DNA of 52,577 nucleotides from Pseudomonadota bacterium. Its GTDB lineage: Bacteria > Pseudomonadota > Gammaproteobacteria > Xanthomonadales > Rhodanobacteraceae. The position numbers and the translations under genes are program-made. The stretch's first letter is position 1. Each line of letters starts with the position of its first letter. The notes under the pieces are model-generated. The model worked only from the letters and a program-made list of their open reading frames with translations, was not told where the DNA came from and searched no databases. Where the stretch lies: assembly GCA_021792975.1 (NCBI GenBank), contig JAJYTR010000013.1:1-52577 (forward strand). Direction: 5' to 3'. Shown here piece by piece: positions 23,240 to 32,890 of this stretch.

Positions 23240-25978
23240 TCACAGCGCCTGCCCCAGCAGGCCGGGGATGGCGGAAGCCGGCAGCGGATGCGCGAACAGG
23301 TAGCCCTGGCCTTCCTGGCAGCCGGCCTCCAGCAGGAACTGGCGCTGTGACTCGGTTTCGATGCCTTCGGCGATGGCACGCAGCCCCAGGCTGGCCGCCA
23401 GGGCCAGGATGGCGCGGGTGATGGCGGCGTCGTTGCCGTCGTCCGGCAGTCCGCTGACGAAGCTCTGGTCGACCTTGATGGTGTGGATGGCCGGCAGTTT
23501 CAGGTAGGCCAGCGACGAGTAGCCGGTACCGAAGTCGTCCACCGCCACCGCGACACCCATCGCATGCAGCGCGTTCAGCGTTCTGCGCGCGCGCTCGCCG
23601 ACGTGCAGGATGGCGCTTTCGGTCAGTTCGATCATCAGCGCGCGCGGCGGGCAGCGGTGCCGGGCCAGGGTGTCGCGCAGGTGGTCGACGAAGCCGGGAT
23701 GGCGCAGATGGCTGGCGGAAATGTTGACCGCCACGCGCAGTTCCGGCAGCCCGGCGTCGAGCCAGGCGCGCACCTGCCCGCAGACGGTATCCAGCACCCA
23801 TTCGCCCACTGCACGCACCATGCCCAGGCTTTCGGCCAGCGGAATGAACTCGGCCGGGGAGACCTCGCCGCGCTCGGGATGCCGCCAGCGCAGCAGGGCT
23901 TCCACCGCCACCAGCCGGCGCGTGCGCAGATCCAGGCTGGGCTGGTAGAGCAGGTGGAATTCGCCGCGGCTGATCGCCTGGCGCAGCTCGCCGGCCAGGC
24001 TGAGGCGGGTGCGTGTGGAAGCCTGCATCACCGGGCTGTACAGCCGGTAGCTGTTGCGCTCCTCGGCCTTTACCGCATACATGGCCGCATCGGCGTTGGC
24101 GATCAGCAGCGCCGGCTCCTCGCCGTCGTCGGGGAAGCCGGCCACGCCGATGCTGGCGGACAGGTACACCTCGTGCTCGAGCACGTGGTAGGCCTCGCCC
24201 AGCAGCAGCAGCAGCTTGCGCACCACCGGCAGCGCATCTTCGCGGCTGCCCAGGCCGTACAGCAGCACGGTGAACTCGTCGCCGCCGATGCGGCCGGCCA
24301 GATCGTGCTCGCCCAACTGGCTGAACAGCCGCTGGCCCACCTGCTGCAGCAACTGGTCGCCGAACGCGTGGCCGTAGCTGTCGTTGACGGTCTTGAAGCC
24401 GTCGAGGTCGATGAACAGCATGGCGGCGCGGCGACCGGCGCGGCGCATATCGCCCAGCGCCACCGCGGCCTTGCGCTCGAACGCGGCGCGGTTGAGCAGA
24501 TCGGTGAGCGGGTCGTGCAACGCCAGGTGCTCGAGCTGGCGCTGGTACGCCTCGGATTCGGAGATGTCCTCGAACACAGCCACGTAGCGGACGGGTCTGC
24601 CGTCCTCGCCGCGGATGGCGCTGAGGCTGAGCCGTTCGGGATAGCTGCGACCGTTTTTGCGCTGGCTGGTGACGCGGCCCTGCCAGTGTCCGACGTAGGC
24701 CAGATCGTCCCAGATCCCTGCACCCAACGGTCCGCCGTCGAGCCGCTGCCGGCCCGCCTCCAGCGGCATGCCCAGCAGTTCGGCGGCGCGGTAGCCGGTC
24801 ATGGCCTCGGCCGCGCTGTTGGCGCTGATGATGCGCCGCGAGGCATCGGCGATCAGCACGCCCTCGGCGATGTTGGCCAGCGCCTCGGCGGCGACCTTGC
24901 GGTCGGCCTCCTCGCGCAGGCGCTCGCTCATGTCGCGCATGATGGCCAGTTGCACCGGTCGCTCGCCCAGGCTGTGCCGGCTGAGGCTGACGGCGACGTG
25001 CACGGTCTGGCCGTCGCGCGTGCGCAGCGCCATGTCCTTGCGCGGAGCCGTGTCGAGTTCGCCGCCGATGTCCAGCCCCTCGGGGAACAGGCTGCCGAAC
25101 GCGCATCCGTACAGCGTCTGACGATCGTCGCCCAGCATGCGCTCGGCGGCGTGGTTGACCTCGAGGATGCGTCCGCTGCCGGCATCGATGACCACGATGG
25201 CATCGCGCGCGCCTTCCAGCAGCGTGCGGTAGCGCGACTCCGAGCCGCGCAGCGCCAGCAGCGTGCGCCGCGCGAAGTACAGCCAGATCGCCAGCATCAG
25301 CAGGGTGGCCAGGACCATCGACCAGAACAACAAGCGGGCCAGCCAGGCTGCACCCAGGGCGATGCTGCGCGAGAAGTCATCAGTCAGCGGTGCGATGCGC
25401 TTGTCGATGACGATGATGCGTTGAGCGATTGCGTTGCGTTTTTGCGCCGCAGGGCCCTTGATATCGGTGGGAGATGTCCACAGTACCTGTGCTTGAAGCG
25501 CGAGCTGGTGCAGTTCCTCCATGTTCGAGTCGGTATCGCGCCAGTTGCGCAGAGCGGCATGGATATAAGGCGTGCTCGCAAAGTGACGTAGCACGAACAG
25601 GCCGACAGGAATGCTTTGCCGCATTGCGCCGGTGCGTGCCAGCATCCGTTCGATCGCCGGATACTCGGGTCGACTACTGGCCAGTGCATTGCGTGCAACG
25701 CGATAATCGTCAACGATCTGCGCTTGCCTGCGGAACCCGGCCAGATCATCCGGATGGCCGGTTTGTACATAGGCGTAAAGATCGATAACTGCCTGCTTTT
25801 CGGCTTTGGACCAGATGCTCTCGCCATTGAGCAGGCCGGCGACAGCCACCTGTACCTGCAGGGCCACCCACGTCAGCACAAGCACGAGCAGAACAATCAG
25901 CAGCATACCGACCAGCAGGGGGCGGAGCTGTTGTGACAACGGGATGGCGGTCGGCTGGTTGGAGCGAAGCGCGTTCAT
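23240..25978 (-). CDS. membrane PAS-GGDEF-EAL cyclic-di-GMP protein
   Basis: A 912-residue inner-membrane signalling protein. TM1 is at about 18-42 and TM2 at about 215-240, enclosing a roughly 170-residue periplasmic sensor region of unknown ligand. Two PAS domains follow (about 250-365 and 370-490). The GGDEF domain has an intact RIGGDEFTVLL (about 566). The EAL domain has LVAVEALLRWRHPERG (about 691), IELTESAI, and VAVDDFGTGYSSLAYLK with the metal-binding Asp pair. No RxxD inhibitory site precedes GGDEF (it reads LGEHDLAGR). The protein may therefore make or degrade c-di-GMP, most likely the latter with regulatory GGDEF. The ATG at 25978 is preferred over one at 26041. The sensor part has lower GC than the catalytic part. 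Confidence 0.93.
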   Translation of the reverse strand: MNALRSNQPTAIPLSQQLRPLLVGMLLIVLLVLVLTWVALQVQVAVAGLLNGESIWSKAEKQAVIDLYAYVQTGHPDDLAGFRRQAQIVDDYRVARNALASSRPEYPAIERMLARTGAMRQSIPVGLFVLRHFASTPYIHAALRNWRDTDSNMEELHQLALQAQVLWTSPTDIKGPAAQKRNAIAQRIIVIDKRIAPLTDDFSRSIALGAAWLARLLFWSMVLATLLMLAIWLYFARRTLLALRGSESRYRTLLEGARDAIVVIDAGSGRILEVNHAAERMLGDDRQTLYGCAFGSLFPEGLDIGGELDTAPRKDMALRTRDGQTVHVAVSLSRHSLGERPVQLAIMRDMSERLREEADRKVAAEALANIAEGVLIADASRRIISANSAAEAMTGYRAAELLGMPLEAGRQRLDGGPLGAGIWDDLAYVGHWQGRVTSQRKNGRSYPERLSLSAIRGEDGRPVRYVAVFEDISESEAYQRQLEHLALHDPLTDLLNRAAFERKAAVALGDMRRAGRRAAMLFIDLDGFKTVNDSYGHAFGDQLLQQVGQRLFSQLGEHDLAGRIGGDEFTVLLYGLGSREDALPVVRKLLLLLGEAYHVLEHEVYLSASIGVAGFPDDGEEPALLIANADAAMYAVKAEERNSYRLYSPVMQASTRTRLSLAGELRQAISRGEFHLLYQPSLDLRTRRLVAVEALLRWRHPERGEVSPAEFIPLAESLGMVRAVGEWVLDTVCGQVRAWLDAGLPELRVAVNISASHLRHPGFVDHLRDTLARHRCPPRALMIELTESAILHVGERARRTLNALHAMGVAVAVDDFGTGYSSLAYLKLPAIHTIKVDQSFVSGLPDDGNDAAITRAILALAASLGLRAIAEGIETESQRQFLLEAGCQEGQGYLFAHPLPASAIPGLLGQAL

Positions 25979-26044
25979 CCGCAGGGTCACAATAGAGGGC
26001 AGCCAGCGCACATGCTCAAGCGCCGGTGGCCCGTTTTGCAAGTT

Positions 26045-26827
26045 TCAAGCGGCCACGTATTCTCGCGTGGAATCCGGCATGTCCTGCAGATTGCGCAGGC
26101 ATTGGTCGATGCCCAGATATTTGTAGATGTAGGTGTTCTGCACACAGGAACGCAAATGGTCGACGAGCGCCGGATCAGGGTGTGTGCCGACCAGAGTGCA
26201 GACGATCTCCAGCGCTTCCCACGGATGGATGTCGTCATACTCGGCGTGCAGCTTGAGCCAGCGCATGGCCTTGGCGCGGACGCGCGCGTCGAAGCCATAG
26301 GCGTAGATGTCATCCCTGGTCACCAGCGCTGCCCACTCGCCGGTAATGCCCTCGACGGCGTAGTTGGTAGCCATCATGCCGGCGGCCAGTGTGTCGCTGG
26401 CACTGACCTGCCAACACCAGTGGCTCAGGATGGCGGCTTCCGGATCGGTTTCGGTACGCAGGGATTCACTACGCGATACACCACTGGCCTCGGCCCAGTC
26501 CAGCCAGTAATCGGCGTGGTTCTGCTCGACGCGAATGTTGCGCACCAGCCAGCGGCGTGCAAGCGTTTCGCCGCGCGTGTAGCCATAACGTGCTTTCAGC
26601 AGGTTCAGAGCCATGTACTTGGGAAACTGCTCGATCAGCGGCCACGCTCCGAGCAGGAAACTGCGCATGGCGACATCCGGCAGGGTGCCTTCGCGCATCA
26701 TCGACCAGATCGGGTGGTCGAGTACGCGCCGTTTGGCCGGCTCGCAGGATTCCACCAGCGCCTGTGCCCATTGCGGGTAGGTGCGCAGGTCGCGCAGATC
26801 GCCGGTGTGGATGTAGGTGTCGCTCAT
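26045..26827 (-). CDS. undA: UndA-like heme-oxygenase-fold diiron oxidase (TenA superfamily)
   Basis: A 260-residue all-helical protein. Its segments RNIRVEQNHADYWLDWAEA, LSHWCWQVSASDTLAAG, TNYAVEGITGEWAALV and WLKLHAEYDDIHPWEALEIV closely resemble Pseudomonas UndA as I remember it. UndA is a non-heme iron enzyme that oxidatively decarboxylates dodecanoic acid to the volatile alkene 1-undecene. The iron ligands recalled for UndA (Glu101, His104, Glu159, His194) fall at exactly these numbers here, and Asp198/199 and His201 could complete a diiron site. Such genes are often labelled TenA-like or iron-containing redox enzyme. The Chlamydia CADD family is a more distant alternative. The ATG at 26827 is clear. 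It lies between typA and the GGDEF-EAL gene, all on the minus strand, in a patch of lower GC. Confidence 0.82.
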   Translation of the reverse strand: MSDTYIHTGDLRDLRTYPQWAQALVESCEPAKRRVLDHPIWSMMREGTLPDVAMRSFLLGAWPLIEQFPKYMALNLLKARYGYTRGETLARRWLVRNIRVEQNHADYWLDWAEASGVSRSESLRTETDPEAAILSHWCWQVSASDTLAAGMMATNYAVEGITGEWAALVTRDDIYAYGFDARVRAKAMRWLKLHAEYDDIHPWEALEIVCTLVGTHPDPALVDHLRSCVQNTYIYKYLGIDQCLRNLQDMPDSTREYVAA

Positions 26828-26961
26828 GGCTCGCTCCTCAGGGGTGTGGACGCGGGCCAGCTATAGCATGTTTGTGAACGGTTGTGTCGGGGCCGGCGCC
26901 GGCCCGCGCGGGCGCCGGGACAGGGCGCCGGACAGGGCCGCTCCGCTCCTGGGGGGAAGGA

Positions 26962-28791
26962 TCAGGCCGCCCGCGAGGCGCGCTTGCGGTCGCTTTCGGT
27001 GAGGTGCTTCTTGCGCAGGCGGATGCCCTTAGGGGTCACCTCGACCAGTTCGTCATCCTCGATGAACTCCAGCGCCTGCTCCAGCGACATCTTGACGGGC
27101 GGGGTCAGCATGACGTTGTCGTCCTTGCCGGCGGCGCGGATGTTGGTGAGCTGCTTCTCACGCAGGGCGTTGACGGTGAGGTCGTTGTCCTTGGCGTGGA
27201 TGCCCACCAGCTGGCCCTCGTAGATCTCCTCGCCGCCGCCGACCAGCAACCGCCCGCGCTCCTGCAGCGCCATCAGCGCGTAGGGCGGGGCGCGCCCGGT
27301 GCCGTTGGAGATCATCACCCCGTTGGGCCGCCTGGCGATGGCGCCCTCGCTGCGCGGCCCGTAGTGGTCGAACACATGGAACAGCAGCCCGGTGCCGGCG
27401 GTGAGCGTGCGGAACTCGGTCTGGAAGCCGATCAGCCCGCGCGCCGGGATCAGGTACTCGATGCGCACGCGGCCCTTGCCGTCGGGCTCCATGTTCCTGA
27501 GCTGCGCGCGGCGCAGGCCCAGGCGCTCCATCACGCCGCCCTGGTAGTTCTCCTCCAGGTCCACCACCAGCTGCTCGTAGGGCTCCATCGGCCGGCCGTC
27601 GACGGTCTTGACGATGACCTCGGGGCGCGAGACCGCCAGCTCGTAGCCCTCGCGGCGCATGGCCTCGATCAGCACCGACAGGTGCAGCTCGCCGCGGCCG
27701 GAGACCTTGAACCTGTCGGCGTCGTCGGTTTCCTCCACGCGCAGCGCCACGTTGTGCAGCGTCTCGCGCAGCAGGCGCTCGCGCAGCTGGCGGCTGGTGA
27801 GGAACTTGCCGCCGCCGTGCTCCTTGTTGCCGGCGAACGGCGAGGTGTTGACCTGGAAGGTCATGCTGATGGTGGGCTCGTCCACCGTCAGCAGGGGCAG
27901 CGCCTCGGGCGCGGCCGGGTCGCACACGGTGTCGGAGATGCCCAGGCCCTCGACGCCGGAGATGGCCACGATGTCGCCGGCCTGCGCCTCGGGCACCTCG
28001 CGCCGTTCCAGCCCCAGGAAGCCCAGCACCTGCAGCACGCGGCCGCTGCGGCGTCTGCCCTCGCGGTCGATCACGGTGACCGGCGTGTTGGTGCGCACGC
28101 GACCGCGCTGGATGCGGCCGATGCCGATCAGTCCCACGTAGCTGGAATAGTCGAGCTGGCTGATCTGCATGCGGAACGGACCGCCGGTGTCCACCGGCGG
28201 CGGCGGTACGTGGCGCATGATGGCCTCGAACAGCGGCGTCATGTCGCCTTCGCGCGCCTCCGGGTCGTTGCTGGCGTAGCCGTGCAGCGCGGAGGCGTAG
28301 ACCACCGGGAAATCGAGCTGCTCGTTGGTCGCGCCCAGGCGGTCGAACAGGTCGAAGGTGGCGTTGAGCACCCAGTCGGGGCGTGCGCCGGGGCGGTCGA
28401 TCTTGTTGATCACCACGATTGGCCGGAAGCCCATGTTGAAGGCTTTCTGCGTCACGAAGCGCGTCTGCGGCATCGGCCCGTCCATGGCGTCGACCAGGAT
28501 CAGCACCGAGTCCACCATCGACAGCACGCGCTCCACCTCGCCGCCGAAGTCGGCGTGGCCGGGGGTGTCGACGATGTTGATGCGGTTGCCGCGCCAGGCG
28601 ATGGCGGTGTTCTTGGCCAGGATGGTGATGCCGCGCTCGCGCTCCTGGTCGTTGCTGTCCATCACGCGGTCGGGCACCACGGCGCGCTCGCTGAGCGTGC
28701 CGGACTGCTTGAGCAGCTGGTCGACCAGGGTGGTCTTGCCGTGGTCGACGTGGGCGACGATGGCGATGTTGCGCAGGTTTTCGATGGACAT
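26962..28791 (-). CDS. typA: ribosome-dependent GTPase TypA/BipA
   Basis: A 609-residue translational GTPase linked to stress and low-temperature ribosome assembly. The G motifs are [15 protein letters not shown] (G1), RGITI (G2), [19 protein letters not shown] (G3), [13 protein letters not shown] (G4) and YASALHG (G5). The BipA-specific C-terminal region includes [16 protein letters not shown] and [19 protein letters not shown]. Length is as expected. The ATG at 28791 gives [19 protein letters not shown], the standard start. The undA-like gene follows after 134 bases that contain GC-rich palindromes but no clear T-tract. Confidence 0.98.
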   Translation of the reverse strand: MSIENLRNIAIVAHVDHGKTTLVDQLLKQSGTLSERAVVPDRVMDSNDQERERGITILAKNTAIAWRGNRINIVDTPGHADFGGEVERVLSMVDSVLILVDAMDGPMPQTRFVTQKAFNMGFRPIVVINKIDRPGARPDWVLNATFDLFDRLGATNEQLDFPVVYASALHGYASNDPEAREGDMTPLFEAIMRHVPPPPVDTGGPFRMQISQLDYSSYVGLIGIGRIQRGRVRTNTPVTVIDREGRRRSGRVLQVLGFLGLERREVPEAQAGDIVAISGVEGLGISDTVCDPAAPEALPLLTVDEPTISMTFQVNTSPFAGNKEHGGGKFLTSRQLRERLLRETLHNVALRVEETDDADRFKVSGRGELHLSVLIEAMRREGYELAVSRPEVIVKTVDGRPMEPYEQLVVDLEENYQGGVMERLGLRRAQLRNMEPDGKGRVRIEYLIPARGLIGFQTEFRTLTAGTGLLFHVFDHYGPRSEGAIARRPNGVMISNGTGRAPPYALMALQERGRLLVGGGEEIYEGQLVGIHAKDNDLTVNALREKQLTNIRAAGKDDNVMLTPPVKMSLEQALEFIEDDELVEVTPKGIRLRKKHLTESDRKRASRAA

Positions 28792-28948
28792 GCGGGTGCG
28801 CCTGCGGACAGGCCGCAGGCCCCTGGAGGGAGGAACAGCCCGCTAGTCTAGCCGCAGCGTGCGCTTTGCGGTGCGCCGCAGCATGAACTCGGCTATCGTG
28901 GGCGGCCCTGCGCCCGCCGGCGCACTCCTTCCGTCCGCGAGTTCCATC

Positions 28949-29481
<533 letters not shown>

Positions 29482-29491
<10 letters not shown>

Positions 29492-29730
29492 CGGGTCAAC
29501 GCGCGGTGCAGCAGGAGCAGCAGCATCGCGCCCAGCACCGAGGCGATGAAACCGGCCGGCTGGCCGGGCGCGTACCAGCCCAGCATCTGCCCGGCCCAGG
29601 TGCCGACGATCGCGCCGGCGATGCCCAGCAGCGCGGTGAGGATGATGCCGCGTGGACCGCGGCCTGGCGTCAGCGCGCGCGCCAGCAGGCCGACGACGAG
29701 GCCGATCAGGAACACCGCGATCCAGTGCAT
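29482..29730 (-). CDS. GlsB/YeaQ/YmgE family stress-response membrane protein
   Basis: An 82-residue protein with three hydrophobic helices and the Gly-rich pattern [20 protein letters not shown] that defines the transglycosylase-associated (YeaQ/GlsB) family. The segment [17 protein letters not shown] is the second glycine-zipper helix. The function is unknown in detail; relatives are induced by envelope or stationary-phase stress. The ATG at 29730 gives a full-length protein. The stop overlaps the end of the convergent cyclophilin gene by 10 bases. Confidence 0.88.
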
Positions 29731-29872
29731 GGCCGTCTCCCAGGACGGTAGGTGGCATGTGCGACAAGCATGCCGCGGCGGACGCCGCCGCGCACGCATG
29801 GCGTTCGATGCTGCACTGCAGTGCAGGCAGGGGCGCGTGTTAGCATTCGCAGTCCCCGCGCGAGAGATCCCC

Positions 29873-31072
29873 ATGCTCCAGCTCGCCCAGCGCATGCGCC
29901 GCGCCAAGCCCAGCGCGATCATGCTGATCGCCGAAAAGGCCAAGGCCCTGCAGGCGGCCGGCCGCGACATCATCAGCTTCTCGATCGGCGTGCCCAATTT
30001 CCTGCCCGGCCCGCACGTCTACGCAGCCGCGCGCAAGGCGCTGGAGTCCGACAGCGGCCAGTACGGCTCCAACCGCGGCAGCAACGCGCTGCTGGACGCC
30101 TTTCTCGCGCATCTGCAGCAGGCGGGTCTCACCGACTACGCGCGCGAGAACCTCAGCACCGGCGTCGGCGCCAAGCACGTCCTCTACAGTCTGGCCGAGG
30201 CGCTGCTGGAGGAGGGCGACGAGATCGCCTTCCCCACGCCCTACTGGACCAGCTACATGGACATCGCCGAGATCGTCGGCGCCAAGGTCAAGCTGCTGCC
30301 GTGCCCGCCGGCGCAGGGCTACAAGCTGACCCCGCAGCAGCTCGATGCCGCGATCACGCCGGCGACGCGCGTGTTCCTGTTCAACAATCCGTCCAATCCC
30401 ACTGGCATGGTCTACACGCGCGCGGAAATCGCCGCGCTGGCCGCCGTGCTGGCACGCAAGCCGGACACCTGGATCGTCACCGACGACATCTATCACCGCA
30501 TGGTGTTCGATGGCATCGGCTATCACAATTTCGTGCAGTTCGAGCCCTCGTTGCGCGAGCGGCTGGTGTTCGTGGACTCGCTGTCCAAGACCTACGGCAT
30601 GCCGGGCTGGCGCGTGGGCTTCATGGCCGGTCCCAGGATCGTGGCCGACGCCGTGACCACGCTGAACTCCAACCACATCACCAACCTTCCCGAGATCACC
30701 ACGGCGGCCGCCATCGCCGCGCTGGCCGGCCCGCAGGACGTCACCAGGCGCCAGGTCGAGGACTTCGCCCGCCGCCGCGACCGCGTGCACGCGGCGCTCA
30801 CGGCGATCGCCGGCGTCGGCTGCCCGCGGCCGCAGGGTGCGTTCTACGCTTTCCCCGACGTGTCGGCGTTCTACGGCAAGCGCCATGACGGCGCCGTCAT
30901 CGCCGACGACGTCGCCTTCTGCGCCGCGCTGCTGGAGAGCAAGGGCGTGGCCTGCGTGCCCGGCTCGGCCTTCGGCGAGCCGCATGCGTTGCGCATCTCC
31001 TACACCTGCAAGGCCGCGCAGTTGGAGCCGGGCCTGGCGCGCATCGCCGAGTTCTGCGGCGAACTGCGCTGA
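29873..31072 (+). CDS. pyridoxal phosphate-dependent aminotransferase, aspartate type
   Basis: A 399-residue fold-type I aminotransferase. The PLP lysine is in VDSLSKTYGMPGWRVGF, the PLP-contact Asn in FLFNNPSNPTGMVYT, the Asp and Tyr in IVTDDIYHRMVF, and the substrate carboxylate Arg in ALRISYTCK. Family Ib aspartate aminotransferases (AspC/AatA type) show this set. The gene lies 45 bases upstream of malate dehydrogenase in the same direction. That is consistent with a role in interconverting aspartate and oxaloacetate, although substrate specificity cannot be proven from motifs. The ATG at 29873 gives the standard start (QLAQRMRRAKPSAIMLIAEK). Confidence 0.9.
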   Translation: MLQLAQRMRRAKPSAIMLIAEKAKALQAAGRDIISFSIGVPNFLPGPHVYAAARKALESDSGQYGSNRGSNALLDAFLAHLQQAGLTDYARENLSTGVGAKHVLYSLAEALLEEGDEIAFPTPYWTSYMDIAEIVGAKVKLLPCPPAQGYKLTPQQLDAAITPATRVFLFNNPSNPTGMVYTRAEIAALAAVLARKPDTWIVTDDIYHRMVFDGIGYHNFVQFEPSLRERLVFVDSLSKTYGMPGWRVGFMAGPRIVADAVTTLNSNHITNLPEITTAAAIAALAGPQDVTRRQVEDFARRRDRVHAALTAIAGVGCPRPQGAFYAFPDVSAFYGKRHDGAVIADDVAFCAALLESKGVACVPGSAFGEPHALRISYTCKAAQLEPGLARIAEFCGELR

Positions 31073-31117
31073 GTCCGCCGCGTCACGCGTTTTCCGCATC
31101 ACCCTGGAGTCCCACCG

Positions 31118-32101
31118 ATGAAAGCACCCGTCCGCGTTGCCGTCACCGGCGCTGCCGGCCAGATCGGCTATGCCCTGCTGTTCCGCATCGCCGCCGGCGA
31201 CATGCTGGGCCCCGACCAGCCGGTGATCCTGCACCTGCTCGAAATCACTCCGGCGCTGCCCGCGCTGCGGGGCGTGGTGATGGAACTCAACGACTGCGCC
31301 TTCCCGCTGCTGCAGGGGATCGTCGCCACCGACGACGCCGGCGCGGCCTTCAAGGACGTGGACTACGCGCTGCTGGTGGGTTCGCGTCCGCGCGGTCCGG
31401 GCATGGAACGCAAGGACCTGCTGGAGGTCAACGGCGGCATCTTCGCGCCGCAGGGCAGGGCGCTGAACGCGCACGCCAAACGCTCGGTCAAGGTGCTGGT
31501 GGTGGGCAACCCGGCCAACACCAACGCGCTGATCGCGCAGGCCAACGCGCCCGATCTCGACCCCGGCTGCTTCACCGCGATGGTGCGGCTGGACCACAAC
31601 CGCGCGCTCTCGCAACTGGCCGAGAAGACCGGCGTGCACACCACCGACATCCGCAAGGTCACGGTGTGGGGCAACCACAGCTCGACGCAGTACCCGGACC
31701 TTCACCATGCCACGGTGGGTGGCAAGCCGGCGCTGTCGCTGGTGGACCGGGAGTGGTACGAAAAGACCTTCATCCCCGTGGTGCAGCAGCGCGGCGCGGT
31801 CATCATCAAGGCGCGCGGCGCCTCTTCGGCCGCCAGCGCCGCCGGTGCCGCCATTGATCACATGCGCACCTGGGTGACGGGGACGCCGGCTGGCGACTGG
31901 GTGTCGATGTCGGTGCCTTCCGACGGCAGCTACGGCATCGCCCCGGGCGTGATGTTCGGCTATCCGGTCACCTGCCGCAACGGCCGCTACAGCATCGTGC
32001 AGGGGCTGGAGATCGACGCGTTTTCACGCGTGCGCATCGCCGCGACCGAACAGGAGCTGCGCGAAGAGCGCGCCGGCGTCGAGCACCTGCTCGGGCGCTG
32101 A
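31118..32101 (+). CDS. mdh: malate dehydrogenase
   Basis: A 327-residue NAD-dependent malate dehydrogenase of the citric acid cycle, of the cytosolic-eukaryote-like type found in Xanthomonas and many beta-proteobacteria. Motifs are [17 protein letters not shown] for NAD binding, [20 protein letters not shown] as the active-site loop, [19 protein letters not shown] with the substrate Asp/Arg, and the catalytic His in [14 protein letters not shown]. Length is as expected. The ATG at 31118 follows CCTGGAG at about 31103. A strong hairpin with a short T-run follows the stop. Confidence 0.97.
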   Translation: MKAPVRVAVTGAAGQIGYALLFRIAAGDMLGPDQPVILHLLEITPALPALRGVVMELNDCAFPLLQGIVATDDAGAAFKDVDYALLVGSRPRGPGMERKDLLEVNGGIFAPQGRALNAHAKRSVKVLVVGNPANTNALIAQANAPDLDPGCFTAMVRLDHNRALSQLAEKTGVHTTDIRKVTVWGNHSSTQYPDLHHATVGGKPALSLVDREWYEKTFIPVVQQRGAVIIKARGASSAASAAGAAIDHMRTWVTGTPAGDWVSMSVPSDGSYGIAPGVMFGYPVTCRNGRYSIVQGLEIDAFSRVRIAATEQELREERAGVEHLLGR

Positions 32102-32120
32102 GCGCGACCTGCGTCCGCAG

Positions 32121-32157
32121 CGCAACGGCGCGCCCGTCGCGGTGCGCCGTTGCGTTT
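32121..32157 (+). terminator. Rho-independent terminator after mdh
   Basis: CGCAACGGCGC at 32121-32131 pairs with GCGCCGTTGCG at 32144-32154 (11-bp perfect stem, 12-base loop) and is followed by TTT, then the reversed stop of rsmE. It lies 20 bases past the mdh stop. The T-run is short, but the stem is strong. Confidence 0.65.
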
Positions 32158-32885
32158 CAGCCGTCGCCGAAGCGGGCCTGCAAGGCGGCCAGTGCGGCTA
32201 GCCCGGCGGTTTCGGTGCGCAGGATGCGCGGACCCAGGCTGAGGCCGCGTGCGCCGGCGGCGCGCACCGGATCGAGATCGCGCGCATCCAGCCCGCCTTC
32301 CGGACCGGCCAGCACGCACGCCGCGGTCAGCGCGGGCAGGTCGCGCACGCGCGTGCCGCCGGCCGGGTCGAGCACCAGCAGGGGATTGCCGGGCGCTTGC
32401 CCCAGCCACTGCGCCAGCGGCTGCGGCGGCTGCAGCCGCGGCAGGCGCGCGCGTCCGCATTGCTCGCAGGCGCCGGCGATCACCCCGCGCCAGTGCGTCA
32501 TGCGCCGGTCGCTGCGCTCGTTGTCCAGCTTGACCTCGGTGCGTGCAGTCAGTACGGGTACGATGCAGGTCACGCCCAGTTCGGTGGCCTTCTGCAGGAT
32601 CCAGTCCATCTTCTCGCCGCGCGCGATGCCCTGCACCAGCGTCAGTGCCAGCGGCGACTCCGCGGCCGCCGCGGCCTGCGCGTGCTCGATGCGCACGCGC
32701 GCGCCGCCGCGCGCGGCGTCCAGCAGCACGGCCGCGTAGTCGTGGCCGTCGCCGTTGAACAGCACCACGCGCGCACCGGCGGCGAGCCGCAGCACGCGCG
32801 TCAGATGCTCGCCGGCGCCGCCCCGCAGCACCAGTTCGGCGCCTGCCCGCAACGGTTGCTCGACCAGGATGCGGATCGTGCGCAC
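32157..32885 (-). CDS. rsmE: 16S rRNA (uracil1498-N3)-methyltransferase
   Basis: A 242-residue SPOUT methyltransferase acting on U1498 of 16S rRNA. The N-terminal PUA-like part has HLTRVLRLAAGARVVLFNGD; the catalytic part has MDWILQKATELGVTCIVPVL, AACVLAGPEGGLDARDLD and LSLGPRILRTETAGLAAL, which form the knot and SAM pocket. The GTG at 32885 (VRTIRILVEQPL) gives the usual N-terminus and follows the bioA stop by five bases, so the two genes form one minus-strand unit. It is convergent with mdh. Confidence 0.94.
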   Translation of the reverse strand: MRTIRILVEQPLRAGAELVLRGGAGEHLTRVLRLAAGARVVLFNGDGHDYAAVLLDAARGGARVRIEHAQAAAAAESPLALTLVQGIARGEKMDWILQKATELGVTCIVPVLTARTEVKLDNERSDRRMTHWRGVIAGACEQCGRARLPRLQPPQPLAQWLGQAPGNPLLVLDPAGGTRVRDLPALTAACVLAGPEGGLDARDLDPVRAAGARGLSLGPRILRTETAGLAALAALQARFGDG

Positions 32886-32890
32886 GGCGC

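Noticed and set aside
23483-25591. Plus-strand open frame (about 702 codons) opposite the GGDEF-EAL gene
   Set aside because: The opposite frame encodes complete PAS, GGDEF and EAL motifs; this one encodes nothing recognisable.
26890-26905. GGGCCGGCGCCGGCCC palindrome downstream of typA as a terminator
   Set aside because: There is no T-tract on the minus strand and no loop; it may be simple GC-rich symmetry.
26884-28851. Plus-strand open frame (about 655 codons) opposite typA
   Set aside because: It is a shadow of the strongly conserved TypA coding sequence.
29840-31861. Minus-strand open frame (about 673 codons) opposite the aminotransferase and mdh
   Set aside because: It crosses two convincing genes and has no domain or start signal.
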